Positions 1-10,345 of a stretch of 64,000 nucleotides of DNA are shown here, in pieces. Numbering within the stretch: the stretch's first letter is position 1; each line of letters opens with the position of its first letter. Source of the stretch: Ziziphus jujuba (lineage: Eukaryota; Streptophyta; Magnoliopsida; Rosales; Rhamnaceae). The stretch covers positions 12,896,001 through 12,960,000 of the forward strand of contig NC_083380.1 in assembly GCF_031755915.1 (NCBI RefSeq), written 5' to 3'. The notes below the pieces were generated by a model. It worked only from the letters and a program-made list of their open reading frames with translations, was not told the DNA's origin and made no database searches. The translations under genes and the position numbers were made by a program.

Positions 1-672
1 CTGTTTTAAGCATCGCTAGATTTGTTAGTTGCTAAAGATGGGCAAGTAAAGGTCGCCAAATATGTTGGGCGACCTTGTTTCTTGTTGATGCATCGCCCAT
101 TCGCTTTTTAATTTTTAATTTTGTGAATATTATTAAAATAGTAAAAATATAAAAATAATTGAAATACAAAAAAACTAAAACTAGCTTCATCCAGAATAAT
201 TAGAGTACAAAAATTTAAAATACATATTTTTTCTTGACAAATTAATTATCAAATAAATTTAATATTAACTCGTTGACATAATTTGTAAACTATTGTATTT
301 TTTTTATAACAAATTTAATATTAATAAACTTTCAAGAATGCATACTCATTGAGATGGAAGTTGACGTCCTCTTATTGACGATATTACACTTTCATATTGC
401 ATATGGAAATATTAAAAAAGTTATTAACACTTATGCAAAATAAATAAAATATTAATCATTATTAAATTTATAATTTAGTAAATGAAAATTTAAAGAATAT
501 TAGCATCGTTCTTAAGATTTAACGAGACCCATTTCTCCTAATTAAAAGTGGAAAACACATAATGAAGTGGTTCAAAAAAATAATTAAATGAATAATAATA
601 AATGTTACAAATATTACTTAAAACACAAGTTAATAAATATACTTACCAATTTATTTAGAAGATATTGTTTAT

Positions 673-888
673 CTATATCCCCTTACATTCATTACAAACA
701 TAGCTACTCTCATATTCATCTTCATTATCATTTTTATCGATACTTGACAACTATATGACAAATGGATTGTGAGCTATAGTAGTATCTCCAAGAAAATCTT
801 CTTCAACAAAAGTACGATGTTGTGGTGAAGTTAAAACAACAGACCATCTCGAATCAAGTTGATCTTCAACATAAAATACTTGTTGAAC
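673..888 (-). pseudogene. Relic of the C-terminal part of a CACTA TNP2-like transposase ORF
   Basis: On the minus strand from 888 a frame opens with VQQVFYVEDQLDSRWSVVLT and runs to about 673, ending in an acidic tail with YVCNECKGI. The Q-VFYVED-LD-RWSVV pattern, followed by an Asp/Glu-rich tail with a Y-V-x-N-x-C-x-G motif, is what I recall from the downstream (DUF4216-type) part of plant TNP2 ORFs. One in-frame TAG interrupts it just after HNPFVI. The same relic sits at 9349-9590 on the plus strand, where the Trp codon has become TGA. There is no catalytic transposase core in the window, so this is a fossil that supports the CACTA assignment. Confidence 0.6.
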
Positions 889-1103
889 TTAGCAAAACAA
901 TGTCAATCAATATCACAAACAAAATTTCTACAAAAGCCAGATTAATAAAACCCAACGAACCTAACCTGCGTTTAAAATGAAAAAAAAAAAAACCAACCCA
1001 CCACATGTCTCCGCCAACCACAAAGAAAAAAGAAACTCACCTAAACGATGGAGATAAAGAAAGAAGAAACCCAGAAAATCACGCAACGCAGAGAAATCTA
1101 GCT

Positions 1104-1657
1104 TGTGAAGTCCCACATCGGTTGGAAAGGGGAACAAAACACTCCATATAAGCGGGTGTGGATACCTTTCCCATGCGACGTGTTTTGACAAAACCGTGCG
1201 GGCTGGGTCCAAAGCGGACAATATTGCATGCGGGTGGACTGGGCTGTTACAGTTGGTATAAGAGCTAGTACCCGGATCGGTGTGCCAGTGAGGATGCTTG
1301 GCCCCAAAGGGGGAGGACTGTAAAGTCCCATATCGGTTGGAAATGGGAACGAAACACTCCATATAAGTGGGTGTGGATACCTTTCCCTTGCGACGCATTT
1401 GACAAAACCGTGCGAGCTGGGCCCAAAGCAGACAATATCGCATGCGGATTGACTGAGCTGTTACAGTAATTTTTAAATTTTGTTCCCCTAAAAAAAAATT
1501 AAAAAACAATTGTGAGATCCCACATCGGTTGGAAAGAAGAACGAAGTATGCCTTAGAAGAAGGTGTGGATACCTTTCCCTTGCGACGCTTTTTGACAAAA
1601 CCGTGCGGGCTAGGCCAAAACGGACAATATTATATGCGGGTGGACTGGGCTGTTACA
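1104..1657 (+). mobile_element. TRIM retrotransposon in a three-LTR arrangement
   Basis: Three related LTRs lie in direct order at 1104-1251, 1319-1465 and 1511-1657. Each begins TGTRARRTCCCA-ATCGGTTGG-like and ends CTGTTACA. Between the first two is a 67-bp interior with a primer-binding site at 1254-1265 (TGGTATAAGAGC, one mismatch from the initiator-Met tRNA type) and a purine tract before 1319. The 45-bp spacer before the third LTR is A/T-rich and lacks a primer-binding site. The flanks read TAGCT (1099-1103) and CAGCT (1658-1662), a near-perfect 5-bp duplication spanning all three LTRs. The related CACTA copy is uninterrupted at the matching site near 9130. No coding capacity. Confidence 0.85.
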
Positions 1658-2879
1658 CAGCTTCCCTACCGACGACAACATAGACAAATAAAAAATGAAA
1701 CCCGAAATATCTCACTCTTCAAGTCTTTCGTAGATTTTTTTCAAATCTAATATCTATTAGATAGTGTACTTGATGTAGTTTTAAAAAAGAAAAGGGATTT
1801 AAAGGCGCACGTAAAAATTTTAAAACGCGCCAAAAATTTTGAAAAAATGGCAAAAACGTGCTTTTTCTCTCAATTTCATTTTTTTTCTTTGATTAATTTT
1901 TTAGTTTTCATCTACAAATAAAAATTGAAAATATTTCTTAAAAATGTGAACCAAAATATCGAAGATTGTTGTTTATTTTTCTATTTTTCAAGTACACATT
2001 TATTCTTTATAAAATTTGCATGTCTTTTAAAATTTTTGTTTTTTCTAATTGAGAGAACAGGCAACACATTCTCTTCAAGAAGGGTCACCTGTTCTTGAAT
2101 TGTGGGATCAAGCGATGCATTATGGTCGAAAAGCGTCGCCTGTTCCAATTTTTATATTTTCTTTATAATCTTTGAAGAGTTTTTTAATTGTTCATCTATA
2201 AATATATTCATGTATCAATCCAACAAACATAAATTCCATTTATCTAAAAACAAAAAATAGTTTTGTCAATGTTCTTATCAATTATTCACATATATGTGTA
2301 CAGACAAGATGCAGAATATCTCAAGACCTAATTTTGAGATAGGGTATTGAATATAGAATTCTAATTCAACAAGCATTTATTGACTAATTTATCTACATAA
2401 GTATGTTAAATGGGCTTAACTTTCATGTGTTTATGGTCAAAGATAGCTTACTTGTTTTTAAAAATTAAAAGTCTATTAAATTGCTTTTTCTTTAAAAAAA
2501 AATAAGAAAATTGAAGGAACAGGCATCGTAATTCCATTAAAACGCGTCGCCTATTCCATGTTTTATTATTATTTTTTTAATCTTTAATTAGTTTTGTTGA
2601 TTGCTCATCTACAAATTAAAAAAAAACATATTTGCAAAATTAAAAAAATTACTAAAAACAACTTTCAAATTCAAAAAAAGTTAAAAATTGGTTAAGTGAA
2701 AAGGCAACCCAATTGTTGCAAATGCGTTGCCTTTTCATTTATTTGGTGACTCTTTGTTAAAAGAATGCGTCGCTTAAAACTATATTAGCTAGTTCTTGTT
2801 GTATTATTACGTTCAAGTCATTTCGCCTGGTGGTGTGGTGATTCCTTCAAAGTGTAAAAGGTCCTGGATTCAATTTTTG

Positions 2880-3031
2880 TTTTTTAGTCAATCTAATTTT
2901 ATTTCAACTACAAATAACCAGTGAAAATATTAAAGCAACATAACTATGGTAGTTTTTTTTTTTTTTTTAATCAATCTAATTTTATTTCAACTACAAATAA
3001 CCAATGAAAATATTAGAGCAACATAATTAAG

Positions 3032-3062
<31 letters not shown>

Positions 3063-3902
3063 TTTCGTAACAGGCGACGCACAATGAAGATTATGTGTCT
3101 CTTGTTCTCCCTTTTTTTTTTTTTTGGGTTCTTTTAGTCAATCTAATTTTATTTCAACTACAAATAATCAGTGAAAATATTAGAGTAACATAACTGAGCT
3201 AGTTTTTTTTTTTTTTTTTGTTCTTTTAGTTAATCTAATTTTATTTCAACTACAAATAACTAGTGAAAATATTAGAGCAACATAACTGAGCTTCCTTTTT
3301 TTTTTTTTTTAAGATTTTCGTAACAGGGGACGCACAATGAAGATTGTGTGTCGCCTGTTCTCTTTTTTTTTTGTGATACTTTTAGTTAATCTAATTTTAT
3401 TTCAACTACAAATAACTAGTGAAAATATTACAGCAACATAATTGAGCTCTTTTTATTTGACGCACAATGAAGATTGTGTGTCGCCTGTTCTCCTTTTTTT
3501 TTTTTTTTGGTTTTTTTAGTTAATCTAATTTTATTTGAACTACAAATAACTAGTGAAAATATTAGAGTAACATAACTAAGTTTCTTTTTTTATTTTTTTT
3601 ATTTTTATAGATTTTGGTAACGGGTGATGCACAATGAAGTGTTGCCTATTCTTTTTTTTTTTTTTTGGTTCTTTTAGTCAATCTAATTTTATTTCAACTA
3701 CAAATAACCTGTGAAAATATTAGAGCAACATAACTGAGCTATTTTTTTTTTTTAAAGATTTTGGTAATAGGCGACCACAATGAAGATTGTGTGTCACCTG
3801 TTCTCCTTTTTATTTATTTATTTTTTGGTTCTTTTAGTCAATCTAATTTTATTTCAACTATAAATAACCAGTGAAAATATTAGAGCAATATAACTAAGCT
3901 CC

Positions 3903-3933
<31 letters not shown>

Positions 3934-4240
3934 TTTTGGTAACAGGCGACGCACAATGAAGATTGTGTGTCGCCTGTTCTCTTTTTTTTTTTTGGATTCT
4001 TTTAGTTAATCTAATTTTATTTCAACTACAAAGAACCAATGAAAATGTTAGAGCAACATAATTGAGCTCCTTTTTTTTTTTTAATTAAGATTTTGGTAAC
4101 AGGCGATGCACAATGAAGATTGTATGTCGATTGTTCTCTTTTTTTTTCTTTTTTTTTTTTGGTTTTTTTAGTCAATCTAATTTTATTTCAACTACAAATA
4201 ACCAGTGAAAATATTACATTAACATAACTGAGCTGATTTT
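2880..4240. repeat. Tandem array 1 in the inverted CACTA copy (about ten poly-T-rich units)
   Basis: Units begin with a conserved core (AATCTAATTTTATTTCAACT, then ACAAATAACCAGTGAAAATA) near 2890, 2971, 3138, 3232, 3388, 3522, 3679, 3838, 4007 and 4168, so spacing runs from about 80 to 170 bp. Each core is followed by a T run of 8-28. Most are then followed by a hairpin-forming segment with CAGGCGACGCAC on one side and GTGTGTCGCCTG on the other. The same unit type recurs in array 2 of the neighbouring element. Confidence 0.85.
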
Positions 4241-4247
4241 TTTTTTT

Positions 4248-5034
4248 TTGGGACCACATGTGCTAATATATTTATAATAATAAATGTATTTTTTTCAAAA
4301 TAAAATAAATAGTGTATTAATATTTGAATGCGCAGCGGATAGTGAGACAAGGAAATAAGTAGCTATTTTATTTGTATGGTCTTCGTAATTGTTTTTTATC
4401 TTCTGCATTTTCTTAAACAAATCTTATTTTGACCTTTGTACAGGCATGACCAAATTCTTCTTACCTGAAATGTTTCTTTTTCGTTAATCTTACGTTAAAA
4501 TGTACCAACAATTTATGACATCACTGCCATATTACTTAAGTTTTTTCTTTTTTTTCATTAATTATGTTTTTCCCTAGAGAAACTATATTTAGGTAATACT
4601 TTGTAGGATATAGAATATATTAAAATGTTTTTTAATTACTTTTAACATCGTTTTCTACAATGTAAGATTTGTAAGAAAAACTCAAAGACAAAATACTAAT
4701 GCAAAGGATATTTACATATGATAAAAAATATATTTTTATTTTATTTTATATAGACATTTTCTTTGGCAGTAGGATAGCAGGTTATTTAGCATTAGCAAAT
4801 AGGGCGGTGTGCAAGTCTTCTTCTCACCAAACTTGTCAAGTGGTTTTGGGACGTAAAGCATAACTTAGTGGCACTGGTATATCATATGATACATTATGTG
4901 TCTTTGTTTTTATATATACTTATATATATATATATATATATATATATTGATATGTGTTGGTGTACTATACCATACTGGGATAGCAACCATGTAATACTCC
5001 GATCTGAGAAAATGCTTAGGATATGAACTTTTGA
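4248..5034 (+). repeat. Diverged LTR-like fragment left of the CACTA insertion
   Basis: No gene is seen. The part from about 4760 to 5030 resembles 13770-14030: TAGGATAGCAGGTTATTTA against TAGGATGGTTGGTTATTTA, then TGTCAAGTGGT and GGTGTACYAYACC. The latter aligns in layout with the GGCC...TATATGGTGTGGTG section of the chromovirus LTRs. I read it as part of the diverged LTR into which the CACTA element jumped. A (TA)n tract lies at about 4917-4947. Confidence 0.45.
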
Positions 5035-5429
5035 CACTACTCGAAAATTGATATCCAGCGACACTCACTTAGCGACGCTACGAGACAAACGCATCTGAAA
5101 AAACAAAACTGTTACTCTGAGGTTAATGCGTTTGTAAAAATTCAATAAATATACGACGCATTAAAAAACTATCGATCTCGAAAGGTCGCTAAAAACAAAA
5201 AACATGTGACATATCCGTTAAGGGTCGCTGAATGTAGAGCTGATCAGAATCGCCATTAATACTGCTTGTATATTTTATCTGAATTGAATTGTACGTTTAA
5301 ATGCTACTCATGAAAAATGAATACCAACCACTAATCTATATTTACATAATAATAAAATTTAATTATACAAGGTTGGTTTTCAATTATATAATTTTTCTTG
5401 TATAGCTTATTCTTGCAAATCTCTTAAAT

Positions 5430-6930
5430 AGTATTTTTTTTATTTCAACTATAAATAACCAACAAAAATATTAGAACAACATAACTGAGCTGGTTTTTTT
5501 GTTTTTTTTTTGTGTTTTTTTTAATAGAGGTAATAGGTGACGCACTATTTAGATTGTGCATCGCCTGTTACCTTCCCTTTAACAGGCGACGCACTATTTA
5601 GATTGTGCGTCACCTGTTCACTCCTATCTTTTTTTTTTTTTTTTTTAGTTCTTTTAATCAATCTAATTTTATTTCAATAACAAATAAACAGTAAAAATAT
5701 TAGAGTAACATAACCGAGCAGTTTTTATTTTTTATTTTTTATTATATATGTTACAGGCGACGCATTAATTAGATTGTGCGTCGCCTGTTCTCTTCCCTTT
5801 ACTTTCTAATTTTTTTTTAGTTTTTTTAAATAATCTAATTTTATTTCAACAAATAATCAGTAAAAATATTAAACCGACAAAAATGAGCTTTTTTTATTTT
5901 TTTATTTTTTTTATATATCTATTTAGTTAACAGGCGATGCACTATATAGATTGTGCGTCGCCTGTTCTTTCCTCCCCTTTTTTTTAGTTTTTTTAATTAA
6001 TCTAATTTTAATTCAACAACAAATAACCCATAAAAATATTAGAGCAACATAATTGAGCTGGTTTTGTTTTGTTTTTTTTTTTTTGTTAAATGTGTAACAG
6101 GCGACGCACCAATAAGATTGTGCGTCGCCTGTTCTCTCTTCATATTTTTTTTTAGATCTTTTAATCAATCTAATTTTATTTCAATAATAAATAACCAGTG
6201 AAAATATTAGTGCACCAATACTAAGCTTTTTTTTATTTATTTTATTTTTTATATATAGTTAACAGACGAGGCACCAATAAGATTGTGCGTTGTTTGTTCT
6301 CTCTTCACTTTTTTGTTTTAGATCTTTTAATCCGTTTAATTTTATTTCAATAAAAAATAACTAGTAAAAATATTAGTGCGCTAAAACTGAGCTATTTTAT
6401 ATATATATATATATATAGTTAACAGACGACGCACTATTTAGATTGAGCGTCGCCTGTTCTCTCCTCATTTATTTTTTTTAGTTCTGTTAATAAATCTAAT
6501 TTTATTTCAATAAAAAATAACTATTTAGTTAACAGGCGATGCACTATTTAGATTGTGCTTCGCCTGTTCTCTCCTCACCCTTTTTTTTTTAGTTATTTTA
6601 ATCAATCTAATTTTATTTCAGCAACAAATAACCAGTAAAAATATTAGAGTGCCAAACTGAGCTTTTTTATTTTTTTATTTTTTTAATATAGTTAACAGGC
6701 GATGTACTATTTAGATTGTGCGTCACCTGTTCTCTTTTTAAGTTTTTTTTATTTTATTTTTTTTATACAGTTAACAGGCGACACTATTTAGAATTTGCAT
6801 CGCCTATTCTCTCCTCATCTTTTTTTTTTTAGTTCTTTTAATAAATCTAATTTTATTTTAACAAAAAATAATCAATAAAAATATTAGAGCGCCAAAACTG
6901 AGCTTTTTTTTTTTTTTTAATATAGTTAAC
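5430..6930. repeat. Tandem array 2 of GCGACGCA hairpin units in the CACTA element
   Basis: About nine units spaced mostly near 110-240 bp repeat the core seen in array 1 (near 5430, 5655, 5830, 5998, 6162, 6330, 6490, 6600 and 6840). Most are followed by a hairpin pair: AACAGGCGACGCAC on one side and GTGCGTCGCCTGTT on the other, separated by about 10 bases. Some pairs lie back to back, for example 5534-5620. Point changes such as GACGAGGC or GATGCAC mark older units. Confidence 0.88.
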
Positions 6931-6934
6931 AGGC

Positions 6935-8070
6935 GACGCATCATTCTTCAACAAATGCATCGCCTTTTCTTTTTTTTTTTTTTCAATTTTTTTGTTTAAA
7001 CATTTAGAAACCCATAAAAAAATAAAATCAAAATAGGACCATGACAAAAATTGAACCCAGGATCTCCTACTTCTCAAAAAATCACCACACCATCAAGCCA
7101 AATGACCTGTATACACTAATATAATAAAAATTAGCTAACATAATGTTAGGCGACGCATTATTTAAAGAATACATCACCAAATAGATGAAAAGGCGACGCA
7201 TTCTTCAACAAATGCATTGCCTTTTTTTTTTTCCAATTTTTTTGTTTAAACATTTAGAAACCCATAAAAAAAAAATTAAAATAAGGCCATGACAAGAATT
7301 GAACCCATGACCTTCTACACACTCAAAAAATCACCACAGCACCAGGCCAAATGACTTGGATGTAATAATACAATGAAAACTATCTAATATAGTGCTAGGC
7401 GATGCATTATTTAAAGAATGCGTCGCCAAATAAATGAACAGGCGACGCATTCTTCAACAAATGCGTCGCCTTTTCTTTTTTTTTTTAATTTTTTTATTTA
7501 AACATTTAGAAACCCATAAAAAAAATAAAATCAAAATAGAACCATGACAAGAATTGAACCCAGGACCTCCTACACACTCAAGAAATCACCACACCACCAG
7601 GCCAATTGACTTGGATGTAATAATACAACAAGAACTATCTAATATAGTGTTAGGCGACGTATTATTTAAAGAATGCGTCGCCAAATAGATGAACAGATGA
7701 TGCGACCTCCGATACTCTCAAGAAATCACCATACCACCAAACCAAATGACTTGTATATACCAATACAACAAAAACTAGCTAATATAGTGTTAGACGATGC
7801 ATTATTTAAAGAATGCGTCACCAAATAGATGAACAGGCGATGCATTCTTCAATAAATGCGTCTCCTTTTCTTTTCTTTTTTTCAATTTTTTTTAAACATT
7901 TAGAAACCCATAAAAAAAATAAAATCAAAATAGGACCATAACAAGAATTGAACCCAGGACCTCCTACACTCTCAAAAAATCACCACACCACCAGGCCAAA
8001 TCACTTGGATGTAATAATACAACAAGAACTAGTTAATATAGTTTTAGGTGACGCAGTCTTTTAAGAAAAA
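6935..8070. repeat. Tandem array 3 of about 225-bp units with a tRNA-like box
   Basis: Units at about 6950-7160, 7190-7420, 7440-7660, 7690-7840 (shortened) and 7845-8060 share GAACCCAGGACCTCCTACAC, then AATCACCACACCACCAGGCC, and a GGCGACGCATT...TGCGTCGCC pair. On the minus strand the block reads GGCCTGGTGGTGTGGTGATT then TCCTGGGTTCAATTC, which resembles the A and B boxes of a tRNA-type pol III promoter. A single weaker copy in opposite orientation sits near 2820-2880. No ORF is credible here. Confidence 0.8.
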
Positions 8071-9348
8071 GTCTCTAAATAGATGAAAAGGTGACGCATT
8101 TGTTAACAACTGCGTCGCCGTTTCACCTAACCAATTTTTAACTTTTTTTTCAATTTGAAAGTTGTTTTTAGTAATTTTTTAATTTTGCAAATAGGCTTTT
8201 TTTTTTTAATTTGTAGATAAGCAATCAACAAAACTAATTAAAGATTTAAAAAAACATGGAATAGGTGACGCGTTTTAATGAAATTGCGTCGCCTGTTCCT
8301 TCAATTATTTTTTATTTTTTTTTTAAAAAAGCAATTTTTTAGACTTTCAATTTTTAAAAACAAGTAAACTATCATTGACCACAACCACATGAAAGTTAAG
8401 CGCATTTAACATACTTATGTAGATAAATTGGTCAATAAATGCTTGTTGAATTAGAGTTTTATATTCGGTATCCTATCTCAAATTAGGTCTTGAGATATTT
8501 TGTGTCTCGTCTATACACATATATGTGAATAACTGAGAAGAGCATTGACAAAACTATTTTTTCTTTTTAGATCAATGGAATTTATGTTCATTGGATTACT
8601 ACATGAATATATTTATTGATGAACAATTAAAAAATTATTTAAAGATTATAAAGAAAATATAAAAAACATTCAAGATGCGTTGCTTGATCCCAACATTCAA
8701 GAACAGGCGACCCTTCATGAAGAGAATGCATTGCTTGTTCTCTCAATTAAAATAAATAAAAATTTTGAAAGACATGCAAATTTTATAAAGAATAAAGGTA
8801 TACTTGAAAAACAGAAAAATAAATAGCAATCTTCGATATTTTGCTTCGCATTTTTAAGAAATATTTTCAGTTTTTATTTATAGATAAAAAATAAAAAATT
8901 AATCAAAGAAAAAAAATGCAATTGGGAGAAAAGGCTCATTTTTGCCATTTTTTGAAAATTTTTGGCGCGTTTTAAAATTTTTATGTGCTCCTTTGAATCC
9001 CTTTTTCCTTTTTAAAACTACATCAAGTACACTACCTAATAGATATTAGATTTGGAAGCAATCTAAGAGAGACTTGAAGAGTGAGATATTTCGGGTTTCA
9101 TTTTTTATTTGCCTATGTTGTCGTCAGCCGGGAAGCTGGATTTCTCTGTGTCGCCCTTGTGATTTTCTAGGTTTCTTCTTTCTTTGTCTCCATCATTTAG
9201 GTGAGTTTCTCTTTTCTTTGTGGTTGGCGGAGACATGAGGTGGGTTGTTTTTTTTTTCATTTTAACTACAGGTTAGGTTTGTTGGGTTTTATTAATCTTG
9301 CTTTTGTAGAAATTTTGTTTGTGATATTGCTTGACATTGTTTTATTAA

Positions 9349-9590
9349 GTTCAACAAGTATTTTATGTTGAAGATCAACTTGATTCAAGATGATCTATTG
9401 TTTTAACTTCACCACAACATCGTATTTTTGTTGAAGAAGATGTTCTTGGAGATACTACGATAACTTACAATCCATTTGTTATATAGTTGCCAGGTATCGA
9501 TGAAAATGATAATGAGGATGAATGTGAGAGTGACTATGTTTGTAATGATTGTGAGGGAAGAAATGTGCATCGTCAAATCTTAAGAACAAT
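9349..9590 (+). pseudogene. Relic of the C-terminal part of a CACTA TNP2-like transposase ORF
   Basis: From 9349 the frame reads VQQVFYVEDQLDSR, then a TGA where the other copy has Trp, then SIVLTSPQH. It carries on through another in-frame TAG to an acidic tail ending YVCNDCEGRN. It is the sense-strand partner of the relic at 673-888. The upstream stretch (9150-9340) looks like 5' exon and intron remains but I cannot assign it. Not functional; useful as evidence of element class. Confidence 0.6.
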
Positions 9591-10004
9591 GGTAATATTC
9601 TTTAAATTTTCATTTACTAAATTACAAATTTAATAGTGATTAATATTTTACTTGTTTTGCATAAGTGTTAATAACTTTTTTAATTTTTTCATATGCAGTA
9701 TGAGGGTGTAATATCGTCAACAAGAGGATGTCAACTTCCATCTTAATGAGTATGCATTCATGGAAGTTTAATTAATATTAAATTTGTTATGAAAAATACA
9801 ATAACTTATAAATTATGTAAAAATATGCAATGAGATGATATTTAATTTATTTGATAATTAATTTGTTATGACAAAATATTTATTTTAAATTTTTGTATTC
9901 TAATTATTTTGGATGAGCTAGTTTTTTTTTTTTGTATTTTAATTATTTTAATTATTTTTATTATTTTAATCACTTTTCACAAAATTTAAAAAAATTAAAA
10001 AAAA

Positions 10005-10345
10005 AAAGAAGGGGCGACGCATTAACAAATAATACGTCGCATTAATGCGTCGCTAAATAGGTGACTCATTAGCGACTAATATATTTAGCGACGTTATATG
10101 AAACAGTCGCTAACATATTTTTAGCGACATTGTTATGAAGCGTTGCTAAATAATGCATCGTTATAAGTGGATTGATAGAATGCGTTGCTAAAAGTCAATA
10201 TGCGTCGCTAAAAGCTAAAAGATAGGCGACTTTCATACAGTGTCACTTGTTATCTTATGGATTTAGCGACAGGACGTTAGACGACGCCGTGCGATACGTC
10301 GTTGTTTATTTTGTGCGACGCATTTATTGCATCATATATGCGATT
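10005..10345. repeat. Right subterminal repeat zone of the CACTA element
   Basis: More than a dozen copies of GCGAC, GCGTCGC and TTAGCGAC-like motifs lie in both orientations within 340 bp of the right terminus, for example GGCGACGCATTAACAAA near 10014 and TGCGACGCATTT near 10315. The left end (5060-5230) has a sparser set. In En/Spm-type elements such subterminal repeats bind the element-encoded protein; that role here is inference. Confidence 0.7.

Larger units (their letters stand above)
1..4247 (-). mobile_element. Partial CACTA-type transposon copy, inverted relative to the one at 5035-10354
   Basis: Most of 90-2780 reads as the reverse complement of 8090-9990. Shared landmarks include the transposase relic, the 2040-2130 GGCGACCC-type palindrome and the 2290-2460 block matching 8340-8520. 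Beyond 2780 it continues into a poly-T-rich tandem array. Its outer terminus lies left of the window, and no CACTA end is visible where homology stops near 4247, so this copy is truncated on that side. It carries a TRIM insertion at 1104-1657 that the other copy lacks. No intact ORF remains. Confidence 0.7.

Noticed and set aside
1104..1465. Assignment of the TRIM to Cassandra
   Set aside because: Cassandra LTRs carry a 5S-rRNA-like domain; I see no such sequence in these LTRs.
961..1509. 182-codon minus-strand frame
   Set aside because: It runs through two TRIM LTRs and the CACTA relic; it is an accident of inserted repeats.
5534..6930. CRISPR-like array of repeats and spacers
   Set aside because: Repeats are degenerate, palindromic and T-rich with uneven spacing inside a eukaryotic CACTA element; no cas genes.
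6935..8070. True tRNA genes
   Set aside because: Only box-like words are present; no acceptor stem or cloverleaf can be drawn.
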